Positions 23,077 to 32,844 of a stretch of 45,433 nucleotides of DNA are shown piece after piece. Source of the DNA: Bacteroidales bacterium. GTDB lineage: Bacteria > Bacteroidota > Bacteroidia > Bacteroidales > VadinHA17. Location: assembly GCA_003141715.1 (NCBI GenBank), contig PLNF01000065.1:41735-87167 (forward strand), given 5' to 3'. The stretch's first letter is position 1; the number at the start of each line of letters is the position of its first letter. The position numbers were made by a program, and so were the translations under genes. The notes under the pieces are model-generated. The model was given only the letters and a program-made list of their open reading frames with translations, did not search any database and was not told the DNA's origin.

Positions 23077-23556
23077 ATGAACAATTCATTTCAGACGACG
23101 ACAGATCAGATTTTGGTTTTCACACTGGATGAAATGTCCTATGCTCTTCTATTACCAACAGTGGTAAGGGTTATCCATACGGTTGAAGTAAGGCGTTTAC
23201 CAAAAGCCCCGGAGATTATTTCAGGGATTATTAATGTTCAGGGCCAGATCATTCCCGTTGCTGATATCCGTAAACGTTTCGGCCTGGTCGCGAGGGAAAC
23301 TGATCCTGACGACCGTATGATAATTGCTGATACAGGGAAAAGGAAGGTTGCTCTGTTCGTCGATACCGTTACCGGTATTAAAGATCTGTCAACCCGTCAA
23401 TTTGTAAATTCCAAAGAGAACCTGCCCTTTGCTGAATATATTAAAGGAGTTGCAAAAGTCGATAACGAACTTATCCTTATTTATGATCTTGAACAATTTC
23501 TCAGTCTTGATGAGGAGAAGGAGCTTGAACAAGCGCTGAAACAGAAAAACAAATGA
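23077..23556 (+). CDS. cheW: CheW chemotaxis coupling protein
   Basis: A 159-residue CheW-domain adaptor that links MCP receptors to CheA. Family blocks are FTLDEMSYALLLPTVVRVI, PKAPEIISGIINVQGQIIPVADIRKRFGL and IKGVAKVDNELILIYDLEQFLS. The C-terminus is Glu/Lys-rich. Its last four bases overlap the cheR start (ATGA), indicating translational coupling. A second CheW follows cheR, so one may serve as an alternative adaptor or compete for CheA. Confidence 0.94.
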   Translation: MNNSFQTTTDQILVFTLDEMSYALLLPTVVRVIHTVEVRRLPKAPEIISGIINVQGQIIPVADIRKRFGLVARETDPDDRMIIADTGKRKVALFVDTVTGIKDLSTRQFVNSKENLPFAEYIKGVAKVDNELILIYDLEQFLSLDEEKELEQALKQKNK

Positions 23557-25073
23557 ATCGCAAGCTGACAGATATCGAATTATACGCTGTTTGCGAAGTA
23601 ATAGCTTCCTGCATGGGATTGCATTTTCCTGTTGAAAGGTGGGCGATACTCGATCGTAACCTGGCATCTGCTGCCAGGGAGTTCGGTTTTCAAAACATGG
23701 GTGGGTTCATTCAATGGCTTTTATCCGCCACCCTGAACAAGGAGCAGATGGAAATCCTTGCGGCTCATCTTACCATCTCCGAAACCTATTTTTGGCGGGA
23801 ACCACAGGTTTTCACAGCATTAACAGATTTTATACTTCCGGAACTTATCAGGTCAAAGGGCAAGGAGAAAGTTGAGGAGCTTGCGACAAAATCCCGCCTT
23901 AGCGGGAGAGAAAGAAGTATCAGGATATGGAGCGCCGGATGTTCAACAGGAGAAGAACCGTACTCCATAGCAATAGCCCTTCATAAAACGATTAAAAAAA
24001 TTGAAGATTGGAATATTACTATACTGGCCACCGATATAAACCCGAAGGCACTTGACAAAGCAGAGCATGGGATTTATAGTACATGGTCATTCCGTAATTC
24101 TCCATCATGGTTAAAAAGCAGCTATTTTCACCATAAGGAAGATAGGCAGTATGAGATTATTCCTGAGATAAAGAAGATGGTGACTTTTACCTGTCTCAGT
24201 CTTGTTGAAATGTCTGCTCTTAGCAATGCCAGCACAATGGATATCATTTTTTGCCGGAATGTGTTAATGTACTTTACCAATGAGTGGGTAAACAAAATTT
24301 CTCAGAATCTTTTTAATTCCTTATCAGAAGAAGGTTGGTTGATAGTTTCTTCCTGTGAACTTTCTTCAAACCTGTTTCCACAGTTTACACCGGTAAATTT
24401 CCCCGGAGCAGTTTTGTACCGAAAGGGCAAAAATGGATCTGTACATTCTTCACCCTCCATATCTTACGAGACGGAGAGAATTCAACCCTTGTCCGCCGAA
24501 GCTTCAGCGAAGGTGGATTTAACCCCTTCAACTTTTACCCGCCATAGCCTTGTCGCTTACGCTCCAAAGCTTCAGCAACGGAGCGGCGAAGGCGGGTCTT
24601 CAACTCTTCATCAACCTCCAACAAATGTGAAGCCCCCTGAAGAATCTATTACTGACAAGTTATTTGCCATTCGCCTTTTAGCTGACCAGGGGTTTCTTTC
24701 CGAATCACTTTCTCTTTGCAACAAAACAATTGCATCGGATAAACTTGCTCCGGGTTTATATTTCATGCGGGCCTCAATCCTTCAGGAGATGGGGAAAAGT
24801 TCTGAAGCCATAGCATCACTCAGACAGGGAATCTATATCAATCCGGATAATGTTATGGGGCACTTTATTCTTGGCAATTTATTTATCCGGATGGGAAATA
24901 CAAAAAATTCAAAACGATCTTTTAAAAATGTACTCGATTTATTAAACGGATCAGAAGATGATGATATCCTGCCTGATTCAGAAGGATTGTCAGTTAAGTA
25001 TATCAGGGAAATCATCCATGCAAATATGCAAACGCAACAAAGAAATGAAAAAAGAAATCCGTATCAAACTTAA
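23553..25073 (+). CDS. cheR: CheR MCP methyltransferase with C-terminal TPR region
   Basis: A 506-residue CheR that methylates receptor glutamates with S-adenosylmethionine. An N-terminal helical domain (1-75) is followed by the TISETYFWREPQVF block, the SAM-binding IRIWSAGCSTGEEPYSIA (about 123-140), ILATDINPKALDKA and DIIFCRNVLMYF (about 224-235). Residues 370-490 form TPR-like helices (GLYFMRASILQEMGKSSEAIASLRQGIYINPDN). The linker at about 313-349 is encoded by two palindromic DNA repeats that keep the frame, and a third small palindrome lies just before the SAM motif (residues about 113-119). The CheR-TPR form is common in non-flagellar chemosensory systems. It overlaps cheW by 4 bases. 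Confidence 0.92.
   Translation: MNRKLTDIELYAVCEVIASCMGLHFPVERWAILDRNLASAAREFGFQNMGGFIQWLLSATLNKEQMEILAAHLTISETYFWREPQVFTALTDFILPELIRSKGKEKVEELATKSRLSGRERSIRIWSAGCSTGEEPYSIAIALHKTIKKIEDWNITILATDINPKALDKAEHGIYSTWSFRNSPSWLKSSYFHHKEDRQYEIIPEIKKMVTFTCLSLVEMSALSNASTMDIIFCRNVLMYFTNEWVNKISQNLFNSLSEEGWLIVSSCELSSNLFPQFTPVNFPGAVLYRKGKNGSVHSSPSISYETERIQPLSAEASAKVDLTPSTFTRHSLVAYAPKLQQRSGEGGSSTLHQPPTNVKPPEESITDKLFAIRLLADQGFLSESLSLCNKTIASDKLAPGLYFMRASILQEMGKSSEAIASLRQGIYINPDNVMGHFILGNLFIRMGNTKNSKRSFKNVLDLLNGSEDDDILPDSEGLSVKYIREIIHANMQTQQRNEKRNPYQT
23892..23907. repeat. Small palindrome inside cheR
   Basis: TCCCGC-CTTA-GCGGGA is a perfect 6-bp-arm palindrome within coding sequence. It encodes a basic SRLSGRE stretch immediately upstream of the conserved IRIWSAGC motif, where other CheRs have a short linker. 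Confidence 0.6.
24492..24597. repeat. Two palindromic elements inserted in frame in cheR
   Basis: The first, 24492-24517, is TCCGCCGAAGCTTC followed by AGCGAAGGTGGA, with outer arms TCCGCC/GGTGGA. The second, 24537-24597, has nested arms ACCCGCC/GGCGGGT and CGCTCC/GGAGCG around AAAGCTT. Both are GC-rich and of dispersed-repeat type. Together they encode the proline/serine-rich linker between methyltransferase and TPR parts without breaking the frame. Confidence 0.75.
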
Positions 25074-25566
25074 AGAACGCGCCATAGCTTTGGCAAAGGA
25101 GCCTGTAGAAAAAGATACATCTTCTGCGAATATAGATGTAATAGCTTTTACCCTGGGGGCCGAAAACTATTGCATTGAGTCTGTTCTTGTAAAAGAAATA
25201 TATCCATTGACAGATTTCACCCCTTTGCCCGGCGTATCTTCTTATATTTTTGGTATTATCAATGTACGTGGGCAAATACTTCCGGTCGTAGATCTTAAAA
25301 AATTCTTCAACCTTCCTGAGCGAGGTTTGGGTGAATTGAATAAGGTAATCATACTTAGCAACGAGCAAATGGAGTTTGGCATTCTGGCCGACGCGGTTCA
25401 TGGTACACAGACGATTGATCTCGAAGATATCAGGGGCATTCCACCAACTGTTTCAGGTATCGGAGAAGAATACCTGAAGGGCGTTACAAAAGAGAGTCTG
25501 ATCCTTTTAGATGCTCAGAGATTATTGTCTGATGAACATATTGTTGTTAATGACGAAGTAAACTAA
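25045..25566 (+). CDS. cheW: CheW chemotaxis coupling protein, second copy
   Basis: The start is set at the ATG at 25045 (173 residues), giving MKKEIRIKLKERAIALAKEP; it overlaps the cheR end by 29 bases. Earlier ATGs (24958, 25018) lie deep inside cheR and would add residues that do not fit the family. After a 30-residue charged lead comes the CheW domain: DVIAFTLGAENYCIESVLVKEIYPL, PGVSSYIFGIINVRGQILPVVDLKKFFNL and LKGVTKESLILLDAQRLLSD. The extended N-terminus differs from the first CheW, so the two may contact different receptors or kinases. Confidence 0.9.
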   Translation: MKKEIRIKLKERAIALAKEPVEKDTSSANIDVIAFTLGAENYCIESVLVKEIYPLTDFTPLPGVSSYIFGIINVRGQILPVVDLKKFFNLPERGLGELNKVIILSNEQMEFGILADAVHGTQTIDLEDIRGIPPTVSGIGEEYLKGVTKESLILLDAQRLLSDEHIVVNDEVN

Positions 25567-25575
25567 TTATGAATA

Positions 25576-25622
25576 ACCCCCATCCCGGCATTCCCCATAA
25601 AGGGGGAAATAAGAAAGGGGGT
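25576..25622 (+). other. Intercistronic nested hairpin between cheW and first MCP
   Basis: Outer arms ACCCCC/GGGGGT enclose an inner TTCCCC-ATAAA-GGGGGAA stem. It is followed by A8 rather than a T-run on this strand, so it is more likely an RNA-processing or stability element than a terminator. It may set separate levels for the adaptor and receptor genes. Confidence 0.5.
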
Positions 25623-25673
25623 AAAAAAAATAATAGAATCGAAGATTGAAAATTATAGTAATAATATAAAACA

Positions 25674-25680
25674 GGGAGGA
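25674..25680 (+). promoter_or_regulatory. Strong Shine-Dalgarno of first MCP
   Basis: GGGAGGA seven bases before the ATG at 25688, unusually canonical for this phylum. Confidence 0.7.
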
Positions 25681-25687
25681 AAATATT

Positions 25688-27778
25688 ATGTTTAAAAACA
25701 TGAAAATCTGGTTACGTTTTGTATTGAGTTTCAGCTTAATACTTGCTTTTTTAATCGCCATAATCCTGGTGAGTTTTAATCAGATCGCAATCAGTAAGGA
25801 CAGGCTTACACGGATCACAAAAATTAACAATGTCTACATTCAATTGGCTAATGACATGATCACTGCTGCAAAACAAACAGCCATTGACGTCGAGGATATT
25901 TTACTGCTAAGCTACCAGAATCAGACAAGCGAGAATGTAAATATGATTAAGAGCAATCTTACCGAACACAGGAAAATATATTATGAGGCTGCGATAAAGC
26001 TAGAAGCTCTAATCCCAAAGGATGATACAAAAGGATTAGATATACTCAGCCAGTTGAATGCACATTCAGATAGCGCCCAACTATTTCAGGACAAAGTGAC
26101 TGAATTAGCCCTGGCAGGCAAACCCAAAGAGGCTACCGATTTTATGTTCGCGGTATCATACCCAAAAGTGTTGCGTTGGATAAAAACACTGGACGATCTT
26201 ATTCACGATAATGAAGAATATAATGTTTCTCATTATAACCAGGCAGAACAGGCTCAGACGACAGCACGAACATGGATGCTGATACTTGGACTGACCGCTT
26301 TAGGACTGTCGGTAATGATAGCTGTTTACCTGGCATTAAGTATCACAAAACCGCTGAAAATTGCAACAACCCTTGTTACTTCAAGGGACCTGACCATGGA
26401 TATCTCGTCCTATATGAAAGGGGGTGGGGAATTAGGTCTTATGATTCAAACTTTCAGCAGAGATATTTCAGAAAAAAAATATGCTGAACAACAGCTACGG
26501 TTATTATCTAACGAGTTGGAAATCATTATCGACAGTATTCCCGGTTTGGTTTTTTACAAGGATACAAAAAACCGATTTATTCGGGTTAACAAATATATGT
26601 GTGATGTATACAAGATGTCGAAAAAACAGTTGGAAGGTACTAATCTCAATGACCTGCACTCCAAAGAAGAGGCACAAGCCTATTGGGAAGACGATCTGCA
26701 AGTAATACACAGCCGCCAGTCGAAGATCAACATTGACGAACCTTGGGTGACCAAGACTGGAAACCGATGGGTAAGTACATCTAAGATCCCATATATGGAC
26801 GAAACAGGCGAGGTGGTTGGTGTCATAGGTGTTTCTTTGGATGTCACCGAGCGAAAGCTGGCTGAAGAAGAATTAAAAAAGTACCGCGACCAACTCGAAG
26901 ATATGGTCAAGCAGCGTACAGCCGATCTGTCGAATGTACTCATGGAAGTTAAGGAAACCGTTAATATCCTCGTTTCCTCTTCCAATCAGATACTGGCAGC
27001 TACCACCCAGGTGGCTTCAGGAACGGCTGAAACTGCCACTGCCATCACCGAAACTACTACCACAGTTGAGGAGGTACAACAGGCTGCAAAACAATCTGCA
27101 GAAAAAGCAAAAAATGTCGCCGATAGTGCACAACGGGTTTCTCAGGTATCTCAGAATGGACAAAAAGCAGTTGATGAGACTGTAAAAGGTATGAATCGCA
27201 TCCGTGAGCAAATGGATTCTATCGCACTGACGATAGTTCGGTTGAGTGAACAGAGCCAGTCAATAGGGGGTATCATCGCCTCTGTCACTGAAATTGCCGA
27301 CCAATCCAATTTACTGGCGGTCAATGCAGCCATTGAAGCGGCCAAAGCCGGTGAACAGGGCAAAGGCTTTGCAGTGGTCGCGCAGGAGATTAAAAACCTG
27401 GCTGGACAATCAAAGCAAGCCACGTTACAGGTGAGAAACATACTAAATGATGTTCAAAAAGCTACCGGCGCTGCAGTGATGGCAACAGAACAAGGCAGTA
27501 AAGCAGTGGAGACAGGGGTAAAACAGTCGGCACAGGCCGGCGAAGCCATTCTGTTACTGGCCGAAAGCATCAATGAAGCGGTTCAGGCAACCACGCAGAT
27601 CCTGGCCTCGAGCCAGCAGCAGGTTGTTGGAATGGATCAGATCGGTGTGGCTATGCAAAACATAAACCAGGCAGGAACAGAAACTGCAGTAAGCATGGTG
27701 CAGTCAGAGAAATCGGCAAAAAATCTTTATGAGCTGGGACAGAAGCTTAAAGAGATGGTTGAACGGTTCAAAGAGTAA
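25688..27778 (+). CDS. Methyl-accepting chemotaxis protein with cytoplasmic PAS domain
   Basis: A 696-residue receptor. TM1 is about 11-33 and TM2 about 194-216, enclosing a four-helix-bundle-type periplasmic sensor of about 160 residues. A short or degenerate HAMP leads into a PAS domain (about 270-392, from [16 protein letters not shown] to [18 protein letters not shown]), then a coiled coil. The MCP signalling domain has its hairpin tip at [27 protein letters not shown] and Gln/Glu-rich methylation helices on both sides. It would signal through CheW to CheA. It is a tandem paralogue of the next gene, from which it differs mainly by the PAS insert. The PAS could bring a second, cytoplasmic cue. 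Confidence 0.93.
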   Translation: MFKNMKIWLRFVLSFSLILAFLIAIILVSFNQIAISKDRLTRITKINNVYIQLANDMITAAKQTAIDVEDILLLSYQNQTSENVNMIKSNLTEHRKIYYEAAIKLEALIPKDDTKGLDILSQLNAHSDSAQLFQDKVTELALAGKPKEATDFMFAVSYPKVLRWIKTLDDLIHDNEEYNVSHYNQAEQAQTTARTWMLILGLTALGLSVMIAVYLALSITKPLKIATTLVTSRDLTMDISSYMKGGGELGLMIQTFSRDISEKKYAEQQLRLLSNELEIIIDSIPGLVFYKDTKNRFIRVNKYMCDVYKMSKKQLEGTNLNDLHSKEEAQAYWEDDLQVIHSRQSKINIDEPWVTKTGNRWVSTSKIPYMDETGEVVGVIGVSLDVTERKLAEEELKKYRDQLEDMVKQRTADLSNVLMEVKETVNILVSSSNQILAATTQVASGTAETATAITETTTTVEEVQQAAKQSAEKAKNVADSAQRVSQVSQNGQKAVDETVKGMNRIREQMDSIALTIVRLSEQSQSIGGIIASVTEIADQSNLLAVNAAIEAAKAGEQGKGFAVVAQEIKNLAGQSKQATLQVRNILNDVQKATGAAVMATEQGSKAVETGVKQSAQAGEAILLLAESINEAVQATTQILASSQQQVVGMDQIGVAMQNINQAGTETAVSMVQSEKSAKNLYELGQKLKEMVERFKE

Positions 27779-27831
27779 AGGCAAAAGGGGATAAAATGAA
27801 TAAAAGACAACAGAATTTAAAATATAATTTC

Positions 27832-27838
27832 AGGAGGA
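27832..27838 (+). promoter_or_regulatory. Strong Shine-Dalgarno of second MCP
   Basis: AGGAGGA seven bases before the ATG at 27846, a full anti-SD match. Confidence 0.7.
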
Positions 27839-27845
27839 AAGTGCA

Positions 27846-29480
27846 ATGTTAAAAAATATGAAAATCGGATTGCGTCTGGCATTGAGCTTTAGTTTAATTC
27901 TTGTTTTTATGATTGTCATAATATTCGTAAGCTTAAACCAGATTAAAGTCACTCAGGCAATGTTAGACCGTATAGTAAAGACTAATATTGTTCGTCTTCA
28001 ACTAGCTAATAATATGATTAATGATACAAGAGAGGTATCTATTTCCTTACGTAATATTTTGCTGTTAAAAGATAACACAAAGACTCAAGAGATTAAAAAT
28101 AAGATTGATTCTATCAGGAATCTGTATGATGGAGATTTTAAGAAGTTAGAAAGATTAACCTTAAATGATGACACAATGTCATTAGGAATAATATCCAAAA
28201 TCAAGAATTACCAGGATGCCTCAAGACAGTTAAACAATAAAGTAATTAATCTGGCGATGGCAGACAAATATGAAGAGTCAATATTATTAATGAATGAACA
28301 GGCAAGTCCCTCAGTTCAGGTTTGGATTAATGATATTGATGGTCTTATAACTCATAATGAAGATCGCGCTACAATGCGTTACCATGAGGCAGAAAACTCA
28401 CAAGATGCTGCACGTTCAGGCATGTTCATTCTTGGAGCAGTGGCCATAGCGCTGGCTGTTGTGATATCCATCTTCCTGACATTAAGTATCACCAGACCTT
28501 TAAACATATGCGTACAGGCAGCAGATAGGATCGCTTCCGGGGATCTGACCATAGATCTTTCTAATGTTGAGAAACGAGGGGATGAATTAGGCTTACTATT
28601 AAAGGCCTTCATCAAAATGGTTGAAAATTTACGCCGGTCTGTTAAAGATATTAATGAAGCAGTCAACTTGCTCGGTTCCTCGGCTAGTGAGATACTGGCA
28701 GCCACCACCCAGGTAGCTACGGGAACGGCTGAAACTGCCACTGCCATCAGCGAAACTACCACTACAGTTGAGGAAGTACGACAGGCTGCAAAACTATCTG
28801 CAGAAAAATCAAAAAATGTCGCTGAAAGTGCACATAAGCTGGCACAGGTCTCTCAGAACGGACAAAAAGCCGTGGAAGAGACTGTCAACGGTATAAATCG
28901 TATCCGTGAACAAATGGATTCTATTGCACAGACTGTCGTTCGTATGAGTGAACAGAGCCAATCTATCGGGGGTATCATCGCCTTTGTAACCGACATTGCC
29001 GACCAATCAAATTTGCTTGCAGTCAATGCAGCTATCGAAGCCGCCAAAGCCGGTGAACAGGGGAAGGGTTTTACCGTGGTTTCACAGGAAATCAAGAACC
29101 TGGCAGGGCAATCGAAGCAGGCCACTTCACAAGTGAGAAATATATTGAATGATGTGCAAAAAGCAACTGATGCGGCAGTAATGGTAACCGAACAAGCCAG
29201 CAAGGCTGTAGAGGCCGGAGTAAAACAGTCGGCACAGGCAGGTGAAGCCATCCGGATACTGGCTGAAAGCAGCAACGAAGCGGTACAGGCAGCAACACAA
29301 ATAGCAGCATCGAGCCAGCAACAGGTAGTCGGAATGGATCAGATCGGTGTGGCCATGCAAGACATCAATCAGGCTGGAACAGAAACTGCCGTAAGCATGG
29401 TGCAGTCTGAGAAAGCGGCAAAAAACCTGAATGACCTGGGACAGAAACTTAAAGAGATGGTGGAACGGTTCAAAGTGTAA
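27846..29480 (+). CDS. Methyl-accepting chemotaxis protein with HAMP domain
   Basis: A 544-residue receptor. TM1 (about 11-33) and TM2 (about 192-214) enclose a four-helix-bundle-type periplasmic domain of about 160 residues. An intact HAMP (about 214-266, [24 protein letters not shown]) is followed by the signalling domain, whose tip reads [27 protein letters not shown]. From GTAETATAI to the C-terminus it is nearly identical to the upstream MCP, while the sensor halves have diverged, so the pair shares one signalling output with different inputs. No C-terminal CheR-docking pentapeptide is visible. The stop codon overlaps the next ATG (TAATG). Confidence 0.93.
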   Translation: MLKNMKIGLRLALSFSLILVFMIVIIFVSLNQIKVTQAMLDRIVKTNIVRLQLANNMINDTREVSISLRNILLLKDNTKTQEIKNKIDSIRNLYDGDFKKLERLTLNDDTMSLGIISKIKNYQDASRQLNNKVINLAMADKYEESILLMNEQASPSVQVWINDIDGLITHNEDRATMRYHEAENSQDAARSGMFILGAVAIALAVVISIFLTLSITRPLNICVQAADRIASGDLTIDLSNVEKRGDELGLLLKAFIKMVENLRRSVKDINEAVNLLGSSASEILAATTQVATGTAETATAISETTTTVEEVRQAAKLSAEKSKNVAESAHKLAQVSQNGQKAVEETVNGINRIREQMDSIAQTVVRMSEQSQSIGGIIAFVTDIADQSNLLAVNAAIEAAKAGEQGKGFTVVSQEIKNLAGQSKQATSQVRNILNDVQKATDAAVMVTEQASKAVEAGVKQSAQAGEAIRILAESSNEAVQAATQIAASSQQQVVGMDQIGVAMQDINQAGTETAVSMVQSEKAAKNLNDLGQKLKEMVERFKV

Positions 29481-31798
29481 TGGCAGAGGGCAAAATAGAG
29501 AATAAGATGGATAAGAAAGATATTGATTTTCAGAAACGGATCCAGGCAACATTCAGGATTGAAGCCGAAGAACATCTACGTGCATTCTCCTCCGGACTGA
29601 TTGAATTAGAGAAGACTACGCCGAAGGAACGGGTTGCTGAAATTATTGAAACCATGTTTCGTGAGATTCATAGCCTCAAAGGTGCAGCCCGTTCTGTCGA
29701 TCAGAAGGAAATTGAAGCCGTTTGCCAGCCTCTGGAGAGCATATTTGCAGCGTTAAAACGCAATGAAATTGTTTTGTCTTCTGCATCAATTGCTCTTTTT
29801 TATAAAACGGCGGATTGGCTTTCAAAACAGATTGCCTCATCAGTAAATGAACAAACGGTTGCCAGCCGAAAAATCCAACAGGATATAATCCGTCAGTTAA
29901 AGGAGGTGGCTGCAACAAAAGTTATTGTACCGGCTATGCAGGAATCTTCAGAAGCAAATTCAGAACAATCCCATTCAGCCTTGTCCGGGCCAATTTCGGA
30001 AACTAAACAAGTGTCAGACCTTTCTGTGAATAGTACCCCTGCACAAATTGGGATGGTTCGCATTCCGATTTCAAAACTAGATCCTTTGCTTCTCCAGGCA
30101 GAGGAGATGATCCAGTCCAAAATATCGATCGACCAACGTACCAATGAACTTAAGGATTTATGCGATGAGCTGAATGAATGGAAAACTGAAGCACAAAAAT
30201 GGAGAAGTCGGAGAGCCGTTGCAACGGTAGCCTTATGGAATGAATGGTGCGATACCATCGAGATGCACCTGAATAAACTGGAGACCCGAATGACGGAAGT
30301 TATCCGCTCAATGGAACATAATCAGCACAATCTCGACCTCCTTGTCAACAGTCACCTTGAGGCGATGAAGCAGGTGCTGATGCTCCCTGTAGGCTACCTG
30401 GTTGAAACATTTCCGGGAATGGTCAGGGAAATATCACATGAACAAAATAAAGAAATCGATCTTATTATCAGGGGAGCAGAACTTGAAATTGACAAGCGTA
30501 TACTGGAAGAGCTTAAAGATCCGCTTATCCACCTTATCCGTAATTGTATTGATCATGGGATTGGCAAGCCACAGGAGCGTATATTACAGAATAAACCGGT
30601 CCGTGGAACCATAAATCTGGCCTTTGTCGCCAAAGAAAGCGGACAGGTTGAGATAACACTCTCCGACGATGGCAAGGGTATTGACCGTGTAAATGTGTTG
30701 AAAGCAGCCATTAAATCCGGAATCCTTTCGGATGAAACTGCCGGAAAGCTTGAGCCAAATGAGGTTTTGAATCTTATTTATCAGTCGGGAGTTTCCACAA
30801 GTCAGATTATTACAGATATTTCCGGACGTGGATTAGGATTAACGATCGTGCAGGAAAAAGTTGAAAAACTGAATGGTAAAATGTCAGTAGAATCAGAAGA
30901 ACACAAAGGTACCACCTTTCGTATTCTATTGCCCCTGTCACTTGCTACTTTCAGAGGCATCCTGGTTAAAGTAGAGGAGTTCATGTTCATCCTGCCGACT
31001 ATAAATGTTGAAAGGGTTATTAAGGTGGATCAGGAAGATATTAAAACCGCTGAAAACCATGAAATCATCAGGATTGACGACCAGCTCATTTCAGTGGTAG
31101 ATCTAGCGGAAGTTCTGGGGCTGCCTGAACATAAATATGTTGTTCCGGGCAAAATGGAACCAGGTTCGGCATATTCAAATCAAGTACGTTTAGCCATCCT
31201 TGTTTCCGGAAATTATCGTATTGCCTTTAAGGTTGATGACATGGTTGAAGAACAGCAGGTACTGGTAAAAAGGCTTGGGAAATTGCTGTACCGGGTCAGA
31301 AATATTTCAGGAGCAACTATTCTGGGTTCAGGAAAAGTGGTTCCGGTGCTTAATATAAGCGACCTTATGAAATCTGCAGTTAGCATAAAAGGAAAGAGAA
31401 GCGAAACGTCTGCCAGGGAACTTTTCGTTCCGAAAACCGATAAAATTCTGGTTGTGGAGGATTCAATAACCTCTCGGGCACTGATAAAAAATATCCTGGA
31501 AACGGCAGGTTACCAGGTAACCACTGCGGTTGACGGAGCCGATGCATTTACAAAAGCCCGTACCGGTGAATTCGATATTATTGTTTCGGATGTGGATATG
31601 CCGAAGATGAACGGTTTTGAACTTACCGCAAAAATCAGAAACAATAAGAAACTGAGCGAAATACCGGTGGTGCTGGTCACAGCGCTTGAATCGCGCGATG
31701 ACCGTGAACATGGCATCGAGGTTGGTGCAGATGCATATATTGTTAAAAGCAGTTTCGATCAGGGCAATCTGCTTGAAATCATAAAAAAGTTGATATGA
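29480..31798 (+). CDS. cheA: Hybrid chemotaxis kinase CheA with C-terminal receiver (CheA-REC)
   Basis: 772 residues from the ATG overlapping the MCP stop; the ATG at 29510 (762 residues) is an alternative. The HPt/P1 domain has IHSLKGAARSV with phospho-acceptor His64. No clear CheY-binding P2 is present; a linker of about 100 residues follows. A dimerisation/coil region precedes the HATPase (HLIRNCIDHGIGKPQERI, LSDDGKGID, GRGLGLTIVQEKVEKLNG), then a CheW-like regulatory domain (about 490-625). A receiver closes the protein with Asp704 in IIVSDVDMPKMNG. This order matches FrzE/ACF-type kinases. The fused receiver may act as a phosphate sink or intramolecular output. It overlaps cheB by 4 bases. 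Confidence 0.93.
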   Translation: MAEGKIENKMDKKDIDFQKRIQATFRIEAEEHLRAFSSGLIELEKTTPKERVAEIIETMFREIHSLKGAARSVDQKEIEAVCQPLESIFAALKRNEIVLSSASIALFYKTADWLSKQIASSVNEQTVASRKIQQDIIRQLKEVAATKVIVPAMQESSEANSEQSHSALSGPISETKQVSDLSVNSTPAQIGMVRIPISKLDPLLLQAEEMIQSKISIDQRTNELKDLCDELNEWKTEAQKWRSRRAVATVALWNEWCDTIEMHLNKLETRMTEVIRSMEHNQHNLDLLVNSHLEAMKQVLMLPVGYLVETFPGMVREISHEQNKEIDLIIRGAELEIDKRILEELKDPLIHLIRNCIDHGIGKPQERILQNKPVRGTINLAFVAKESGQVEITLSDDGKGIDRVNVLKAAIKSGILSDETAGKLEPNEVLNLIYQSGVSTSQIITDISGRGLGLTIVQEKVEKLNGKMSVESEEHKGTTFRILLPLSLATFRGILVKVEEFMFILPTINVERVIKVDQEDIKTAENHEIIRIDDQLISVVDLAEVLGLPEHKYVVPGKMEPGSAYSNQVRLAILVSGNYRIAFKVDDMVEEQQVLVKRLGKLLYRVRNISGATILGSGKVVPVLNISDLMKSAVSIKGKRSETSARELFVPKTDKILVVEDSITSRALIKNILETAGYQVTTAVDGADAFTKARTGEFDIIVSDVDMPKMNGFELTAKIRNNKKLSEIPVVLVTALESRDDREHGIEVGADAYIVKSSFDQGNLLEIIKKLI

Positions 31799-32841
31799 TC
31801 AAAGTTTTAATCGTCGATGACTCGAAGGTAATACAGGAATTTCTTGCCCACCTTCTTTCTTCTGAGCCTGATATTCAGGTAGTGGGTGTTGCCAGTTCAG
31901 GTCATGAGGCTATTGAACTTGTCAGAATTAAGAAGCCGGATGTAATAACTATGGACATTCATATGCCAGGGATGGATGGATATGAAACTACCCGGATAAT
32001 TATGGAGAATGTTCCGACTCCTATTGTTATTGTAAGTGGAAGTGTTAAGTCAAAAGAAATAGTCAATACATTCAAATCTCTCGAAGCCGGAGCACTTGCT
32101 GTTGTTCTTCGTCCGCCCGGTTTCGAAGATCCTCAATTCAAAGCTTCCCGTAAGGAGCTGATACAGACTATAAAGCTAATGTCGGAGGTCAAAGTTGTAA
32201 GGCGGTTCCCTCGAAGCAGAAAAGAAGAAATAAAACCTGTCCGGCTGGTACAACCAATTGAAAATGACATCACCCAGATTAAGGTCATTGCGATTGGAGC
32301 TTCAACGGGTGGCCCTATGGCCCTGCAGATAATTCTTTCCGGATTACCTGCGAATTTGCCGGTACCTGTTCTTATTGTACAACACATTGCAAAAGGATTT
32401 GTTAATGGGTTCAAAGAATGGTTATCGGCAACATCCGGTATAAGATTAAAGATCGCTGAGCAAGGTGAAATTGCAACAGCGGGCATTGGTTATATCGCTC
32501 CCGATAATTTTCACATGGGGATAAGCGCCGGAAGTAAAATCAATTTAAACGATCATCTACCGGAGAATGGACTGAAACCTTCAGTCAGTTTCCTTTTTCG
32601 TTCAGTCGCACAAACCTTTGGACCGAATGCTATAGGAGTCCTTCTTACCGGGATGGGCAAAGATGGAGCTGATGAGTTGAAAGCCATGAAAGATAAGGGA
32701 GCCCTCACTGTCGTTCAGAATGAAGAAAGTTCTGTAGTATTCGGTATGCCCGGTGAGGCGCTCAGGATCGGAGCAGCCGATCATGCCCTGCCACCGGAAA
32801 AAATCGCTGAATTATTAAAAAAATACAGCTCAAAAAAATAG
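31795..32841 (+). CDS. cheB: CheB receptor methylesterase / response regulator
   Basis: A 348-residue CheB. The receiver (1-125) has Asp9-Asp10 and phospho-acceptor Asp54 in VITMDIHMPGMDG. A linker is followed by the catalytic domain with its triad: Ser170 in GASTGGP, His197 in VQHIAKGF and Asp290 in GMGKDG. It removes methyl groups from the MCPs and so opposes CheR; phosphorylation by CheA would activate it. The start overlaps the cheA stop (ATGA) and the next gene begins 3 bp later. All catalytic residues are intact. Confidence 0.95.
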   Translation: MIKVLIVDDSKVIQEFLAHLLSSEPDIQVVGVASSGHEAIELVRIKKPDVITMDIHMPGMDGYETTRIIMENVPTPIVIVSGSVKSKEIVNTFKSLEAGALAVVLRPPGFEDPQFKASRKELIQTIKLMSEVKVVRRFPRSRKEEIKPVRLVQPIENDITQIKVIAIGASTGGPMALQIILSGLPANLPVPVLIVQHIAKGFVNGFKEWLSATSGIRLKIAEQGEIATAGIGYIAPDNFHMGISAGSKINLNDHLPENGLKPSVSFLFRSVAQTFGPNAIGVLLTGMGKDGADELKAMKDKGALTVVQNEESSVVFGMPGEALRIGAADHALPPEKIAELLKKYSSKK

Positions 32842-32844
32842 GTT

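Noticed and set aside
27796-27852. An 18-codon leader peptide overlapping the second MCP start
   Set aside because: It has no ribosome site of its own, no notable composition, and is easily expected by chance in a 67-bp gap.
28853-29275. 140-codon antisense frame opposite the second MCP, and similar antisense frames elsewhere
   Set aside because: They mirror the skewed codon use of conserved genes on the other strand and show no domain, start signal or independent conservation.
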